Shown: positions 1 through 5,795 of the stretch, piece after piece
How the letters are laid out: each line of letters opens with the position of its first letter
How positions within the stretch are numbered: the first letter of the stretch is position 1
From: Promethearchaeota archaeon
GTDB lineage: Archaea; Asgardarchaeota; Lokiarchaeia; Sigynarchaeales; MK-D1
DNA length: 6,335 nucleotides
Reading direction: 5' to 3'
Assembly: GCA_016839385.1 (NCBI GenBank)
Contig: JAEOUK010000185.1
Span: 1-6,335, forward strand
The notes under the pieces: generated by a model
What the model was told of the DNA's origin: nothing
The model's input: only the letters and a program-made list of their open reading frames with translations
Databases searched by the model: none
Position numbers and translations under genes: made by a program

Positions 1-1
1 A

Positions 2-313
2 CCGACTTCACCCGGTGAGTTAGTCGATGTCAATATCAAGCATATTGTAGGTACGATAAACACAGGGTTTTTGATAAGCGCCGTACTTGCATTAGGATTT
101 AATTTTCTCAGAATTCGGAGAAAATTGTACAAGGAAGAAGAAATTCTAAGAAAAAAATCCCTTCTCTTAGGTATCGGATGGATGACATGGGGTGTAGCGG
201 AATTTTTATGCACATTTAATCCGATAAAAATAACTATAATTCCTAATTCGATAATATTCGCAGCACTTATTCTTATATTTCTTGGATTTGCTCCCAGAAA
301 AGATGATATGTAG
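2..313 (+). CDS. Partial multi-pass membrane protein, C-terminal end, family not recognised
   Basis: The reading frame is open from base 2 to the TAG at 311-313, which is followed directly by an in-frame TAA. This makes it most likely the last 103 codons of a gene starting outside the window. A TTG at 71 could start an 80-residue protein, but it has only a weak AGGG before it. Three hydrophobic segments are visible at about residues 16-37, 54-72 and 76-97 of the 103-residue fragment. A strongly charged loop (about 39-52, rich in Arg, Lys and Glu) separates the first two, and a short charged tail ends in Asp-Asp-Met. This pattern suggests an integral membrane protein with a cytoplasmic charged loop. 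I see no catalytic motif and recognise no family. It converges on aclA and nothing links it functionally to the carbon-metabolism genes. Confidence 0.65.
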   Translation, partial: PTSPGELVDVNIKHIVGTINTGFLISAVLALGFNFLRIRRKLYKEEEILRKKSLLLGIGWMTWGVAEFLCTFNPIKITIIPNSIIFAALILIFLGFAPRKDDM

Positions 314-331
314 TAATAATTGTAAAAGCGA

Positions 332-363
332 GGGATTTCAGTTAGAAAATCTGATTGAATCCC
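332..363. terminator. Imperfect hairpin between convergent genes
   Basis: GGGATT (332-337) pairs with AATCCC (358-363). Inside it TCAG (338-341) pairs with CTGA (351-354), leaving a 3-nt bulge (355-357) and a 9-nt loop. The hairpin lies 18 bases after the stop codon of the plus-strand membrane protein gene and about 60 bases beyond the end of aclA. It could stabilise or terminate transcripts from either side. It has no T-run directly after it on the plus strand, so intrinsic termination of the bacterial kind is doubtful. Confidence 0.35.
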
Positions 364-400
364 AATTAAAGTAGGATAAGAATAATTCCAGTAACATAAT

Positions 401-426
401 GAAAAAAAGAAAGATTTGAAAAATAA
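401..426 (-). terminator. Oligo-T terminator of the aclBA operon
   Basis: Read on the minus strand, the bases just after the aclA stop codon are T-rich. They include TTTTT close to the stop and a run of seven T (plus-strand A run at 402-408) about 20 nt downstream. No GC-rich stem precedes the run. Oligo-T tracts without a hairpin are the usual archaeal termination signal, so this is the likely end of the aclBA transcript. The assignment is from sequence pattern and position only. Confidence 0.5.
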
Positions 427-2262
427 TTAATCAGAAAATAGAATTTCATCCCATGGTTGACGATATAATCCTGCGCGTTGGCGCTTTTGGTCCGCAAAAT
501 GCCCGATCATACCAATGCTTCTCCCAAGCACGAACAGTCCATTAAGAATTTCTGAATCAATCACATCTTCGATTTCCTCTGGAGTATAATCAAGATTTTC
601 CAGCATATCCATAAAACAAATTCCAATTGCTCCGTCTACATTAAGTATTAGGTTGTTGCGTTTCTGGGTGGTCAATTTCTCTACTTCAAGAGCATAATCT
701 AGATGTGGATGTTTGGGAAAATTTTGAAGTACAAACTCTTTTAGCAATTTCACTCTTACATCAGGATTCTCGACTGATTTTATTCTATGTCCTATCCCTG
801 GAATGTTGATTTTAACTTTGTTTTTCATATACCCAATAAATTGTTGAGGACTCATCCTCTTTTGAAGTGCTTCACGGAAATATTTTGCAGCGTCTGAGAT
901 CGCCCCTCCGAATCGTGGACCTATCGTAAGTATGCCACTCACTAAGGCAGACATAAGATCCTTACCTGCTCGAGCAGTTACTATAGTATTATGGCTTGCC
1001 GATACTGCCGGACCATGATCTGCTGTCAATTTAATTACCATCTCGATAAACTGTTGTGCAAAATCTGGGAGTTCTTGTTTGAACCATAGAAGACCGACAA
1101 CATACCCTATGGATTTATTTTGCTCAATTATAGTGTCTAGTCCTACTTTATTGAACGTAGGAACATCACCTCGATCGTCCGAAATGGTTACAACTACATC
1201 AGTTGGACGTCGCACTAATCCTTGTTTCACAGCATCAGCATAATCCATGGGTATTTTTGGAGGTTCATAATCTTCTGCTGGAGTAATTGTGCCTTTTTTC
1301 ACTAAAGATTCATAAGTTTCTTTGATTTTCAGATTAAAATCATCATACGAATTTGGTACTATTGCTCCAGCTTCTTTAAGTGCTTTGTTCTTTGCTTCTG
1401 CAGTTTCTTTGGCAGATCCTGCCATCGCACCAGCATGACCAAATTGTAATCCTTTCGGAAGAATTCGTGCCGCAGTTCCCGTCACCCACATCACAAGTGG
1501 TTTTGTAATTTTCTTGGATTTTAATGCATCCACGATAGTATACTCATCCATTCCGCCTATCTCGCCAAGGCACACAATCATCTTGATTTCAGGGTTTTTC
1601 TCATATCGCATAACATGGTCCATCAGAGTGGTACCTGGATATCTATCTCCTCCAATTGCAACTCCTTCTTGAATCCCATCAGAATTTTGAGCAACCATGA
1701 AGTACATTTCATTCGACATACCCCCTGATTTAGATACAAATCCCACGGAACCAGGACGATATAGCTTACTGAGTATAATATTTTCTAGAGTACCAGCAGT
1801 ATTCCCAACCTTGAATGCTCCAGCAACAATTGATCCAACCGTAGCAGGACCGATTATAATTTTGTTGTTCATTTTCGCGGTTCGAATTAATAATCGTGCT
1901 TGTCGTTCTGGTACACCTTCTGCAATAATTACTATAGTACGAATAGTTTTAGAATTCAAAGCTTCCAAACTGGTTTCATATGCAGATCGAAACGATGCAA
2001 AATTGATTAAAACATCAGCTTTAGGATGCTTTTTTGCTGCAAATTCAAGAGACTTGTAGATAGGAATCACTATTTCTTTTGAACCCCAGAAAGTTTTGAG
2101 ATATTCAACAGCAATGGTTTGTGAGGGATTTATAATAGCAGCTACTGAGGGACTATTCCGTTTGCAGACATAGTCAAAATCTAACATACGCTGAATAGCA
2201 GCATTTTGCACTCCATAAATAATAGCTTGTGTATTTCGATCAAATAGTTCATAATCTTTCAT
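427..2262 (-). CDS. aclA: ATP-citrate lyase large subunit (succinyl-CoA synthetase alpha-like plus citrate synthase-like)
   Basis: This is the large subunit of two-subunit ATP-citrate lyase. With AclB it converts citrate, CoA and ATP to acetyl-CoA, oxaloacetate, ADP and phosphate in the cytoplasm. Its 611 residues are close to the roughly 608 of Chlorobium AclA. Residues 1 to about 325 form the succinyl-CoA synthetase alpha-like part. It includes LYRPGSVGFVSKSGGMSNE (167-185), GVAIGGDRYPG (200-210), and QFGHAGA with His276 as the expected phosphohistidine. After a short linker, about 340-611 is the citrate synthase-like lyase domain. It has TADHGPAVSASHN (His424), GIGHR (His492) and NVDG (Asp543), matching the His-His-Asp catalytic set of ACLY. 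The C-terminus, GLYRQPWDEI (598-607), is typical of ACL. The ATG is supported by a strong Shine-Dalgarno and by alignment of FDRNTQAIIYG with the start of the ACLY C-terminal half. The start overlaps the aclB stop by 4 bp. No key residue appears to be missing. Confidence 0.97.
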   Translation of the reverse strand: MKDYELFDRNTQAIIYGVQNAAIQRMLDFDYVCKRNSPSVAAIINPSQTIAVEYLKTFWGSKEIVIPIYKSLEFAAKKHPKADVLINFASFRSAYETSLEALNSKTIRTIVIIAEGVPERQARLLIRTAKMNNKIIIGPATVGSIVAGAFKVGNTAGTLENIILSKLYRPGSVGFVSKSGGMSNEMYFMVAQNSDGIQEGVAIGGDRYPGTTLMDHVMRYEKNPEIKMIVCLGEIGGMDEYTIVDALKSKKITKPLVMWVTGTAARILPKGLQFGHAGAMAGSAKETAEAKNKALKEAGAIVPNSYDDFNLKIKETYESLVKKGTITPAEDYEPPKIPMDYADAVKQGLVRRPTDVVVTISDDRGDVPTFNKVGLDTIIEQNKSIGYVVGLLWFKQELPDFAQQFIEMVIKLTADHGPAVSASHNTIVTARAGKDLMSALVSGILTIGPRFGGAISDAAKYFREALQKRMSPQQFIGYMKNKVKINIPGIGHRIKSVENPDVRVKLLKEFVLQNFPKHPHLDYALEVEKLTTQKRNNLILNVDGAIGICFMDMLENLDYTPEEIEDVIDSEILNGLFVLGRSIGMIGHFADQKRQRAGLYRQPWDEILFSD

Positions 2263-3536
2263 TTCTTAACCTCCTCTTTCGTAATTAATGACACAATATG
2301 CGTCATATGCGAGTACCTGTCGAACACTTCAATAGGTATTCCAGTTTTTTCTCCTGTTTCACGCATCAATTCCAATCCCGCTTTTTCATTAGGACCACCT
2401 CGTCTTACATAAATTTTCACGTTTGCTTTCTTCAGTTTTTCTGCAGAATTCGCAATAGCGCTTGTAATTCCCAAAAAAGTAGCTTTAACGTCAGTGAAAT
2501 TAGCAATACCACCACCAATTAGCAAGTATTTCGCTTTTCCTTTTGGTGGAGGATACTTACACATCAGATCGATTAGAGTTTGTGCGTAAATTTCAGTGTG
2601 TTCTCGTGTTGGATTTCCAGAATACTCTCCATAATTACCCAGTTCATCACCAAAACCTAAGTCCGCAACTGTATCAGTGTAGATAACAGATGCCCCACCT
2701 CCTGCAACCATAGTCCAAATTCGTCCTTTTGGATTAAGAACTCTTAGTTTTAATGAAGCACCAGTTTTTTCGTCTAATTTCTGAATCATCGTTTCTTCTT
2801 CTGTAAACTCTTGACCGAATCCAGCAGGGAATTCAATAGAATTACCCCATGTATCTCCATGAAGAAAACTTGCTGTGTCGTCTAATCGTGCTTTCACATC
2901 CAAAGGCACGATTTCCTTATTCTCTGTAATCGCAAAAGGATTCAATTCCAGAAAAGTAAAATCTTGATCCATGAATACTTGGTAGAGTCCTTTGATAAAC
3001 GGAACGACGATTTCTGCCGTTTTCCCTAAACTTGGAAGTTTTTCTTTTAAATTGAAAGAATTAATGTCAGTTCCGATCGGAATATTGATATGAGTGACTT
3101 TATCCCAGTTCTCTTCAATGAAAATACCACCTTCCAATGAAAAATGAATGGTATCTCCATTTCGTTCAGTTGTAAAGGATACATAATACTCCTTTTCATG
3201 TGGAACGAACGGTTCTACCAATAAGCGTTCAATTTTTCCTTTAATTTCATTAATTTCTACAGTTGAACCGAGTTTTTTCTCAATAAAATCCTTAAGTTGT
3301 TTACTATCTGCATCGAGCAAGATTAGGTTTGCTTTTCCACGTTTGCCAAATAACTGGTCAGGTTTACAGACATTTTTACCTTTCTTGACCCATGGGAGTT
3401 CTAATACCTTTTTTATATCCGTATTTAAATCCACTAAAGCCAAATTATTGTGATATTTCCATTCCGGATAATATTTAGGAAGTTCTGAAGCAATTAACGC
3501 TTTCGCAGCTGCTTCATAAATAGATTTTGAGGCCAT
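2259..3536 (-). CDS. aclB: ATP-citrate lyase small subunit (ATP-grasp plus citrate/CoA-binding domain)
   Basis: This is the small, succinyl-CoA synthetase beta-like subunit of ATP-citrate lyase, which binds ATP and citrate and works with AclA. Residues 1 to about 240 form an ATP-grasp domain: KPDQLFGKRGKANL (58-71), LVEPFVPHEKEYYVS (106-120), and the metal-site-type FLELNPFAIT (195-204). About 245-425 is the ligase/citrate-binding domain: SGASLKL-like TGASLKL (258-264), NPKGRIWTMVAGGGASVIY (268-286), GEYSGNPT (303-310), GGGIANFTDV (341-350) and YVRRGGPN (376-383). Asn346, Thr348 and Arg379 correspond to residues reported to contact citrate in human ACLY. The best alignment by eye is with the N-terminal third of ACLY, which distinguishes it from ordinary SucC. 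At 425 residues it is slightly longer than Chlorobium AclB (about 398). The ATG at 3536 has a short-spaced AAAGGA before it. It is first in an aclBA operon, with its own candidate promoter upstream. Confidence 0.97.
   Translation of the reverse strand: MASKSIYEAAAKALIASELPKYYPEWKYHNNLALVDLNTDIKKVLELPWVKKGKNVCKPDQLFGKRGKANLILLDADSKQLKDFIEKKLGSTVEINEIKGKIERLLVEPFVPHEKEYYVSFTTERNGDTIHFSLEGGIFIEENWDKVTHINIPIGTDINSFNLKEKLPSLGKTAEIVVPFIKGLYQVFMDQDFTFLELNPFAITENKEIVPLDVKARLDDTASFLHGDTWGNSIEFPAGFGQEFTEEETMIQKLDEKTGASLKLRVLNPKGRIWTMVAGGGASVIYTDTVADLGFGDELGNYGEYSGNPTREHTEIYAQTLIDLMCKYPPPKGKAKYLLIGGGIANFTDVKATFLGITSAIANSAEKLKKANVKIYVRRGGPNEKAGLELMRETGEKTGIPIEVFDRYSHMTHIVSLITKEEVKK
2269..2276 (-). promoter_or_regulatory. 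Strong Shine-Dalgarno of aclA inside aclB
   Basis: On the minus strand GAGGAGGT lies inside the last codons of aclB (Glu-Glu-Val), seven nucleotides before the aclA ATG. The aclA start codon and aclB stop codon share ATGA. This fixes the aclA start and suggests translational coupling, which would keep the two ACL subunits near 1:1. Confidence 0.85.
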
Positions 3537-3539
3537 TTT

Positions 3540-3545
3540 TCCTTT
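3540..3545 (-). promoter_or_regulatory. Weak, closely spaced ribosome binding site of aclB
   Basis: On the minus strand AAAGGA precedes the aclB ATG with only three to four A residues between. The spacing is short for a Shine-Dalgarno, so initiation may be less efficient than at aclA. It still supports this ATG over any other start, since the protein aligns with ACL from its first residues. Confidence 0.45.
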
Positions 3546-3548
3546 GTC

Positions 3549-3562
3549 ACTCTAGTTAGAGT
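3549..3562. promoter_or_regulatory. Perfect inverted repeat in the aclB leader, candidate operator
   Basis: ACTCTA (3549-3554) and TAGAGT (3557-3562) form a perfect 6-bp-arm inverted repeat around GT. It lies between the candidate TATA box and the Shine-Dalgarno of aclB. A regulator bound here would overlap the predicted transcription start region and could block aclBA expression. The site is seen in the sequence; its function as an operator is inference from position. Confidence 0.4.
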
Positions 3563-3588
3563 AATGTGTAAATCAAATGATGATAAGA

Positions 3589-3596
3589 CTTAAAGC
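3589..3596 (-). promoter_or_regulatory. Candidate TATA box of aclBA
   Basis: The minus strand reads GCTTTAAG here, an archaeal TATA-like element. A start about 26 nt downstream (near 3567) would give a leader of about 30 nt holding the inverted repeat and the Shine-Dalgarno. A second AT-rich candidate, GATTTACA (about 3567-3574), would give a much shorter leader. If the host is bacterial this call fails; I see no good -35/-10 pair here. Confidence 0.35.
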
Positions 3597-3662
3597 TATT
3601 TGGGTACATAATCCCACCGTTCCGTGAATCGATGGAATATCAAAAATATGAACATAAATTGG

Positions 3663-3690
3663 AAAAAACTATTAAAAACAGAAAGAAAAT
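3663..3690 (-). terminator. Oligo-T terminator of the sucCD operon
   Basis: The minus strand directly after the sucD stop codon is pyrimidine-rich. It contains a run of five T (plus-strand A run 3674-3678) and a run of six T (3663-3668) within 28 nt, with no GC-rich stem before them. This is the pattern of archaeal T-tract termination. It suggests that sucCD and aclBA are mainly separate transcripts, although read-through across the 154-bp gap is possible. Confidence 0.5.
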
Positions 3691-4560
3691 TTAATGAGTA
3701 TCCCGGATTTTCTGTAACAACTCTGGCACAGCCCAAGGCGTACTTGCAATCGAAACTCCAGCATCCTCAAGTGCTTTGATTTTGCCTGTAGCAGTTCCAA
3801 CATCACCTGAGATGATTGCACCTGCATGACCCATCCGTTTTCCTTCTGGAGCACTTTTACCAGCAATATAAGCCACAGCTGATTTTTTACCGAATGCCTT
3901 TAGGAACGCTGCTGTTTCTTCTTCTTCGCTCCCGCCGATTTCTCCTATTAAAACTATAATTTCAGTTTCAGGATCCTCATTGTAGTATTTTATCGCCTCA
4001 ACCATTGTAGTTCCTCTTATAGGATCCCCCCCAATTCCTACATATGCACGTACTCCAATTCCAGCATTTCCAATTGCTTTCGTGATTTCATAACTCAACG
4101 TTCCAGATTTTGCTACCACGGCCACATAACCATAATTCGCTAAATTTCCTGGCATAATCCCCAATTTAATTTTATCAGGTACTAGCATGCCCGGACAATT
4201 TGGACCAACAAGATGCACATCATGTTCTCTCGCAAGCTCTACAAGTCGAAGCATATCAAATACAGGCACATTTTCGGTAATAATACAAATCAAGTGTATT
4301 TTTGCTAAAATTGCCTCTCGGACTGCTCCATAGGTAAACCGAGCGGGAACAAAAATGATACTAGTATCACAACCTGTAGCATCTTTAGCTTCTTGAACTG
4401 TATTGAACACTGGAATACCATGAATTTCTTGACCACCTTTCTTTGGTGTTACTCCTGCTACGATATTAGTTCCATATTCCTTCATCAATTTTGTGTGGAA
4501 AGCACCTTGTCCTCCAGTAATTCCTTGAACGACAACTTTTGATTTTTCACTGATATACAT
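3691..4560 (-). CDS. sucD: Succinyl-CoA synthetase (ADP-forming) alpha subunit
   Basis: This alpha subunit of succinyl-CoA synthetase carries the CoA-binding fold and the transiently phosphorylated histidine. With SucC it interconverts succinate, CoA and ATP with succinyl-CoA, ADP and phosphate. Its 289 residues are the normal family length. Visible motifs in order are the CoA-binding GITGGQGAFHT (13-23), GVTPKKGG (36-43), GPNCPG (119-124), VAKSGTLSYEI (149-159), GIGGDPIRGT (175-184), IGEIGGSEEEE (205-215), and GKRMGHAGAI (240-249) with His245 as the expected phosphohistidine. The ATG shares its A with the sucC TAA stop, giving a tight sucC-sucD pair. Nucleotide preference (ATP or GTP) cannot be told from sequence by eye. 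In the reductive cycle it would supply succinyl-CoA to the oxidoreductase encoded divergently nearby. It lacks any citrate synthase-like extension, unlike AclA. Confidence 0.96.
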   Translation of the reverse strand: MYISEKSKVVVQGITGGQGAFHTKLMKEYGTNIVAGVTPKKGGQEIHGIPVFNTVQEAKDATGCDTSIIFVPARFTYGAVREAILAKIHLICIITENVPVFDMLRLVELAREHDVHLVGPNCPGMLVPDKIKLGIMPGNLANYGYVAVVAKSGTLSYEITKAIGNAGIGVRAYVGIGGDPIRGTTMVEAIKYYNEDPETEIIVLIGEIGGSEEEETAAFLKAFGKKSAVAYIAGKSAPEGKRMGHAGAIISGDVGTATGKIKALEDAGVSIASTPWAVPELLQKIRDTH

Positions 4561-5690
4561 TATTCTTGGACCTCTAGAAGTTCTTTCAATTTATTAACCG
4601 CCTCTAATACATCTTGATAGGCTTCCATACCTGCATTATGAAGTAATTCAACTCCTTCCTTTTCGTTTGTACCCGTTAAACGTATTACAAGTGGGGGATG
4701 ATCTTTGAAAACCTTCAAAGCTTCAATAACCGCTTCAGCTACAACATCGCATCGTGTAATTCCACCATAGATATTGATAAGAACGCCTTTAGGTTTCATT
4801 TTGAGCAGTAATTCCAAAGCGCTGTATACGCGTTCTTTACTTGCCCCACCTCCTACGTCCAGAAAATTTGCAGGTTTTAGGTCGAGATCAGTCAACACGT
4901 CCAATAATGCAAGAGTTAAACCCGCACCATTTGCTAGTATTCCGATTTCTCCACCCAATTCAACAAATGAAAAACCTGCTTCTTTGGCAATTTTCTCTAG
5001 TTCCGATAACTTCTTATCTTGAAGAATCTTCGTATCAGATTGACGAAAATCAGCGTCTTCATCTAAGATCATTTTCCCATCTACTGCAAATAATCCTTCA
5101 GTAGCTAATACCAAAGGATTTACTTCTACGAGCGTTGCTTCTGCATTATGGGCAATATCCCATAGTGTATGGAAGAATTTACATGCATTATCATATTCTT
5201 TTTCCGGAAGGTTAAGGAATTTCACTACTTCATTCACTTTTTCATCCGTCAATCCTAGATTTAGATTAAATCCTATCTTGAGGATTTTTTCTGGAGTTTC
5301 TTTTGCAACCTTCTCAATTTCTACTCCTCCTTCAGCACTTGCAATTATAAAAAATTGACGACTGGATGTATCTAGTGCAATAGAAACATAATATTCGTGC
5401 TTTATATTAACCAAACTTTCAATTAAAATAGCTTGAACTTTATATCCGGCAACTTCTCGTTGAAAAAACTCTCTACATAAATTTTTAGCTTCTTCACGTG
5501 ATTTTGCTATTTTAATTAATCCTGCCTTTCCTCTCCCACCAATTGCGATCTGAGACTTCACAATTGCCGGAAAAGAAAACTGCGCAACCATCATCTCGAT
5601 GTTTTCTGGTTTTTCAATAAGAACAGAATCTACAAGTGGTAAACCGTATTTTCGAAATACTTGTTTCGATTCATACTCTAATAACCGCAT
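4560..5690 (-). CDS. sucC: Succinyl-CoA synthetase (ADP-forming) beta subunit
   Basis: This beta subunit of succinyl-CoA synthetase carries the nucleotide-binding ATP-grasp domain. It starts with MRLLEYESKQVFRKYGLP, the usual N-terminus of the family, which supports the ATG at 5690. KSQIAIGGRGKAG (45-57) is the nucleotide-binding segment. HNAEATLVEVNPLVL (181-195) and AVDGKMILDEDADFR (202-216) form the metal-site region. GEIGILANGAGL (247-258), FLDVGGGASKERV (276-288), NIYGGITRCD (306-315) and VIRLTGTNEKEG (335-346) belong to the C-terminal ligase domain. The length of 376 residues is normal. It is followed by sucD with a 1-bp stop/start overlap. No Shine-Dalgarno is evident before the ATG, while a TATA-like box lies about 26 nt upstream, consistent with a leaderless archaeal transcript. 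It is divergent from the 2-oxoacid oxidoreductase gene and shares its 105-bp control region. Confidence 0.96.
   Translation of the reverse strand: MRLLEYESKQVFRKYGLPLVDSVLIEKPENIEMMVAQFSFPAIVKSQIAIGGRGKAGLIKIAKSREEAKNLCREFFQREVAGYKVQAILIESLVNIKHEYYVSIALDTSSRQFFIIASAEGGVEIEKVAKETPEKILKIGFNLNLGLTDEKVNEVVKFLNLPEKEYDNACKFFHTLWDIAHNAEATLVEVNPLVLATEGLFAVDGKMILDEDADFRQSDTKILQDKKLSELEKIAKEAGFSFVELGGEIGILANGAGLTLALLDVLTDLDLKPANFLDVGGGASKERVYSALELLLKMKPKGVLINIYGGITRCDVVAEAVIEALKVFKDHPPLVIRLTGTNEKEGVELLHNAGMEAYQDVLEAVNKLKELLEVQE
4570..4575 (-). promoter_or_regulatory. Shine-Dalgarno of sucD inside sucC
   Basis: On the minus strand AGAGGT lies inside the last codons of sucC, nine nucleotides before the sucD ATG. 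Together with the TAATG stop/start junction it supports this start and coupled translation of SucC and SucD. It contrasts with sucC itself, which has no such site. Confidence 0.65.
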
Positions 5691-5712
5691 AGATTGAAGT
5701 TTTCTTAAAGAT

Positions 5713-5720
5713 TCTAAAAG
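5713..5720 (-). promoter_or_regulatory. Candidate TATA box of sucCD
   Basis: The minus strand reads CTTTTAGA, centred about 26 nt before the sucC ATG, with purine-rich GAAAAA just upstream resembling an archaeal BRE. The distance fits a transcript starting at or very near the ATG, which would explain the missing Shine-Dalgarno. A second candidate, ATTTTAAAG at about 5743-5751, would instead give a leader of roughly 30 nt. Confidence 0.35.
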
Positions 5721-5730
5721 TTTTTCTTAT

Positions 5731-5740
5731 CAATTAATTG
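5731..5740. promoter_or_regulatory. 10-bp perfect palindrome in the divergent promoter region
   Basis: CAATTAATTG is a perfect palindrome close to the midpoint between the sucC and oxidoreductase start codons. It lies between their candidate TATA boxes. Its position would let one dimeric regulator act on both promoters. Short AT-rich palindromes occur by chance in such DNA, so the operator role is only a suggestion. Confidence 0.3.
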
Positions 5741-5762
5741 CACTTTAAAATAAAATAATATG

Positions 5763-5771
5763 CTTTTATAA
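5763..5771 (+). promoter_or_regulatory. Candidate TATA box of the 2-oxoacid oxidoreductase gene
   Basis: CTTTTATAA is centred about 28 nt before the GTG start at 5796, the distance expected for a leaderless archaeal transcript. TATAAT at 5767-5772 is also a perfect bacterial -10 element. However, the only -35-like hexamer nearby (TTGCAC, 5738-5743) has a 23-nt spacer, too long for a normal sigma-70 promoter, and no Shine-Dalgarno follows. The archaeal reading fits better. Confidence 0.5.
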
Positions 5772-5795
5772 TGTGGAATACAAATTTGGTATATT

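Noticed and set aside
1697..2059. 120-codon open frame on the plus strand inside aclA
   Set aside because: It lies antisense to highly conserved succinyl-CoA synthetase alpha-like sequence of aclA, has no recognisable domain, and is explained by the codon pattern of the real gene.
2298..2522. 74-codon open frame on the plus strand inside aclB
   Set aside because: It is antisense to the conserved citrate-binding domain of aclB and is rich in Phe, Ser and Cys, as expected of a shadow frame.
3601..3616. Short inverted repeat TGGG...CCCA between the sucCD and aclBA units
   Set aside because: The arms are only 4 bp with an 8-nt loop, which is expected by chance, and it is not placed next to a T-run in a way that suggests termination.
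3672..3866. 64-codon minus-strand frame overlapping the end of sucD
   Set aside because: It is an alternative frame of the conserved sucD C-terminus, including the phosphohistidine region, with no plausible product.
4774..5104. Two overlapping plus-strand open frames inside sucC
   Set aside because: Both are antisense to conserved SucC motifs and have no convincing start signals or domain features.
3691..5690. sucCD as a citryl-CoA synthetase (CcsBA) as in Hydrogenobacter
   Set aside because: The subunits have ordinary succinyl-CoA synthetase lengths (376 and 289) and motifs, and a full ACL with a fused lyase domain is encoded next door, leaving no need for a separate citryl-CoA synthetase.
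5738..5772. Bacterial sigma-70 promoter (TTGCAC ... TATAAT) for the oxidoreductase gene
   Set aside because: The spacer is 23 nt, well beyond the usual 16-18, and no Shine-Dalgarno follows. The -10-like match is better read as part of an archaeal TATA box.
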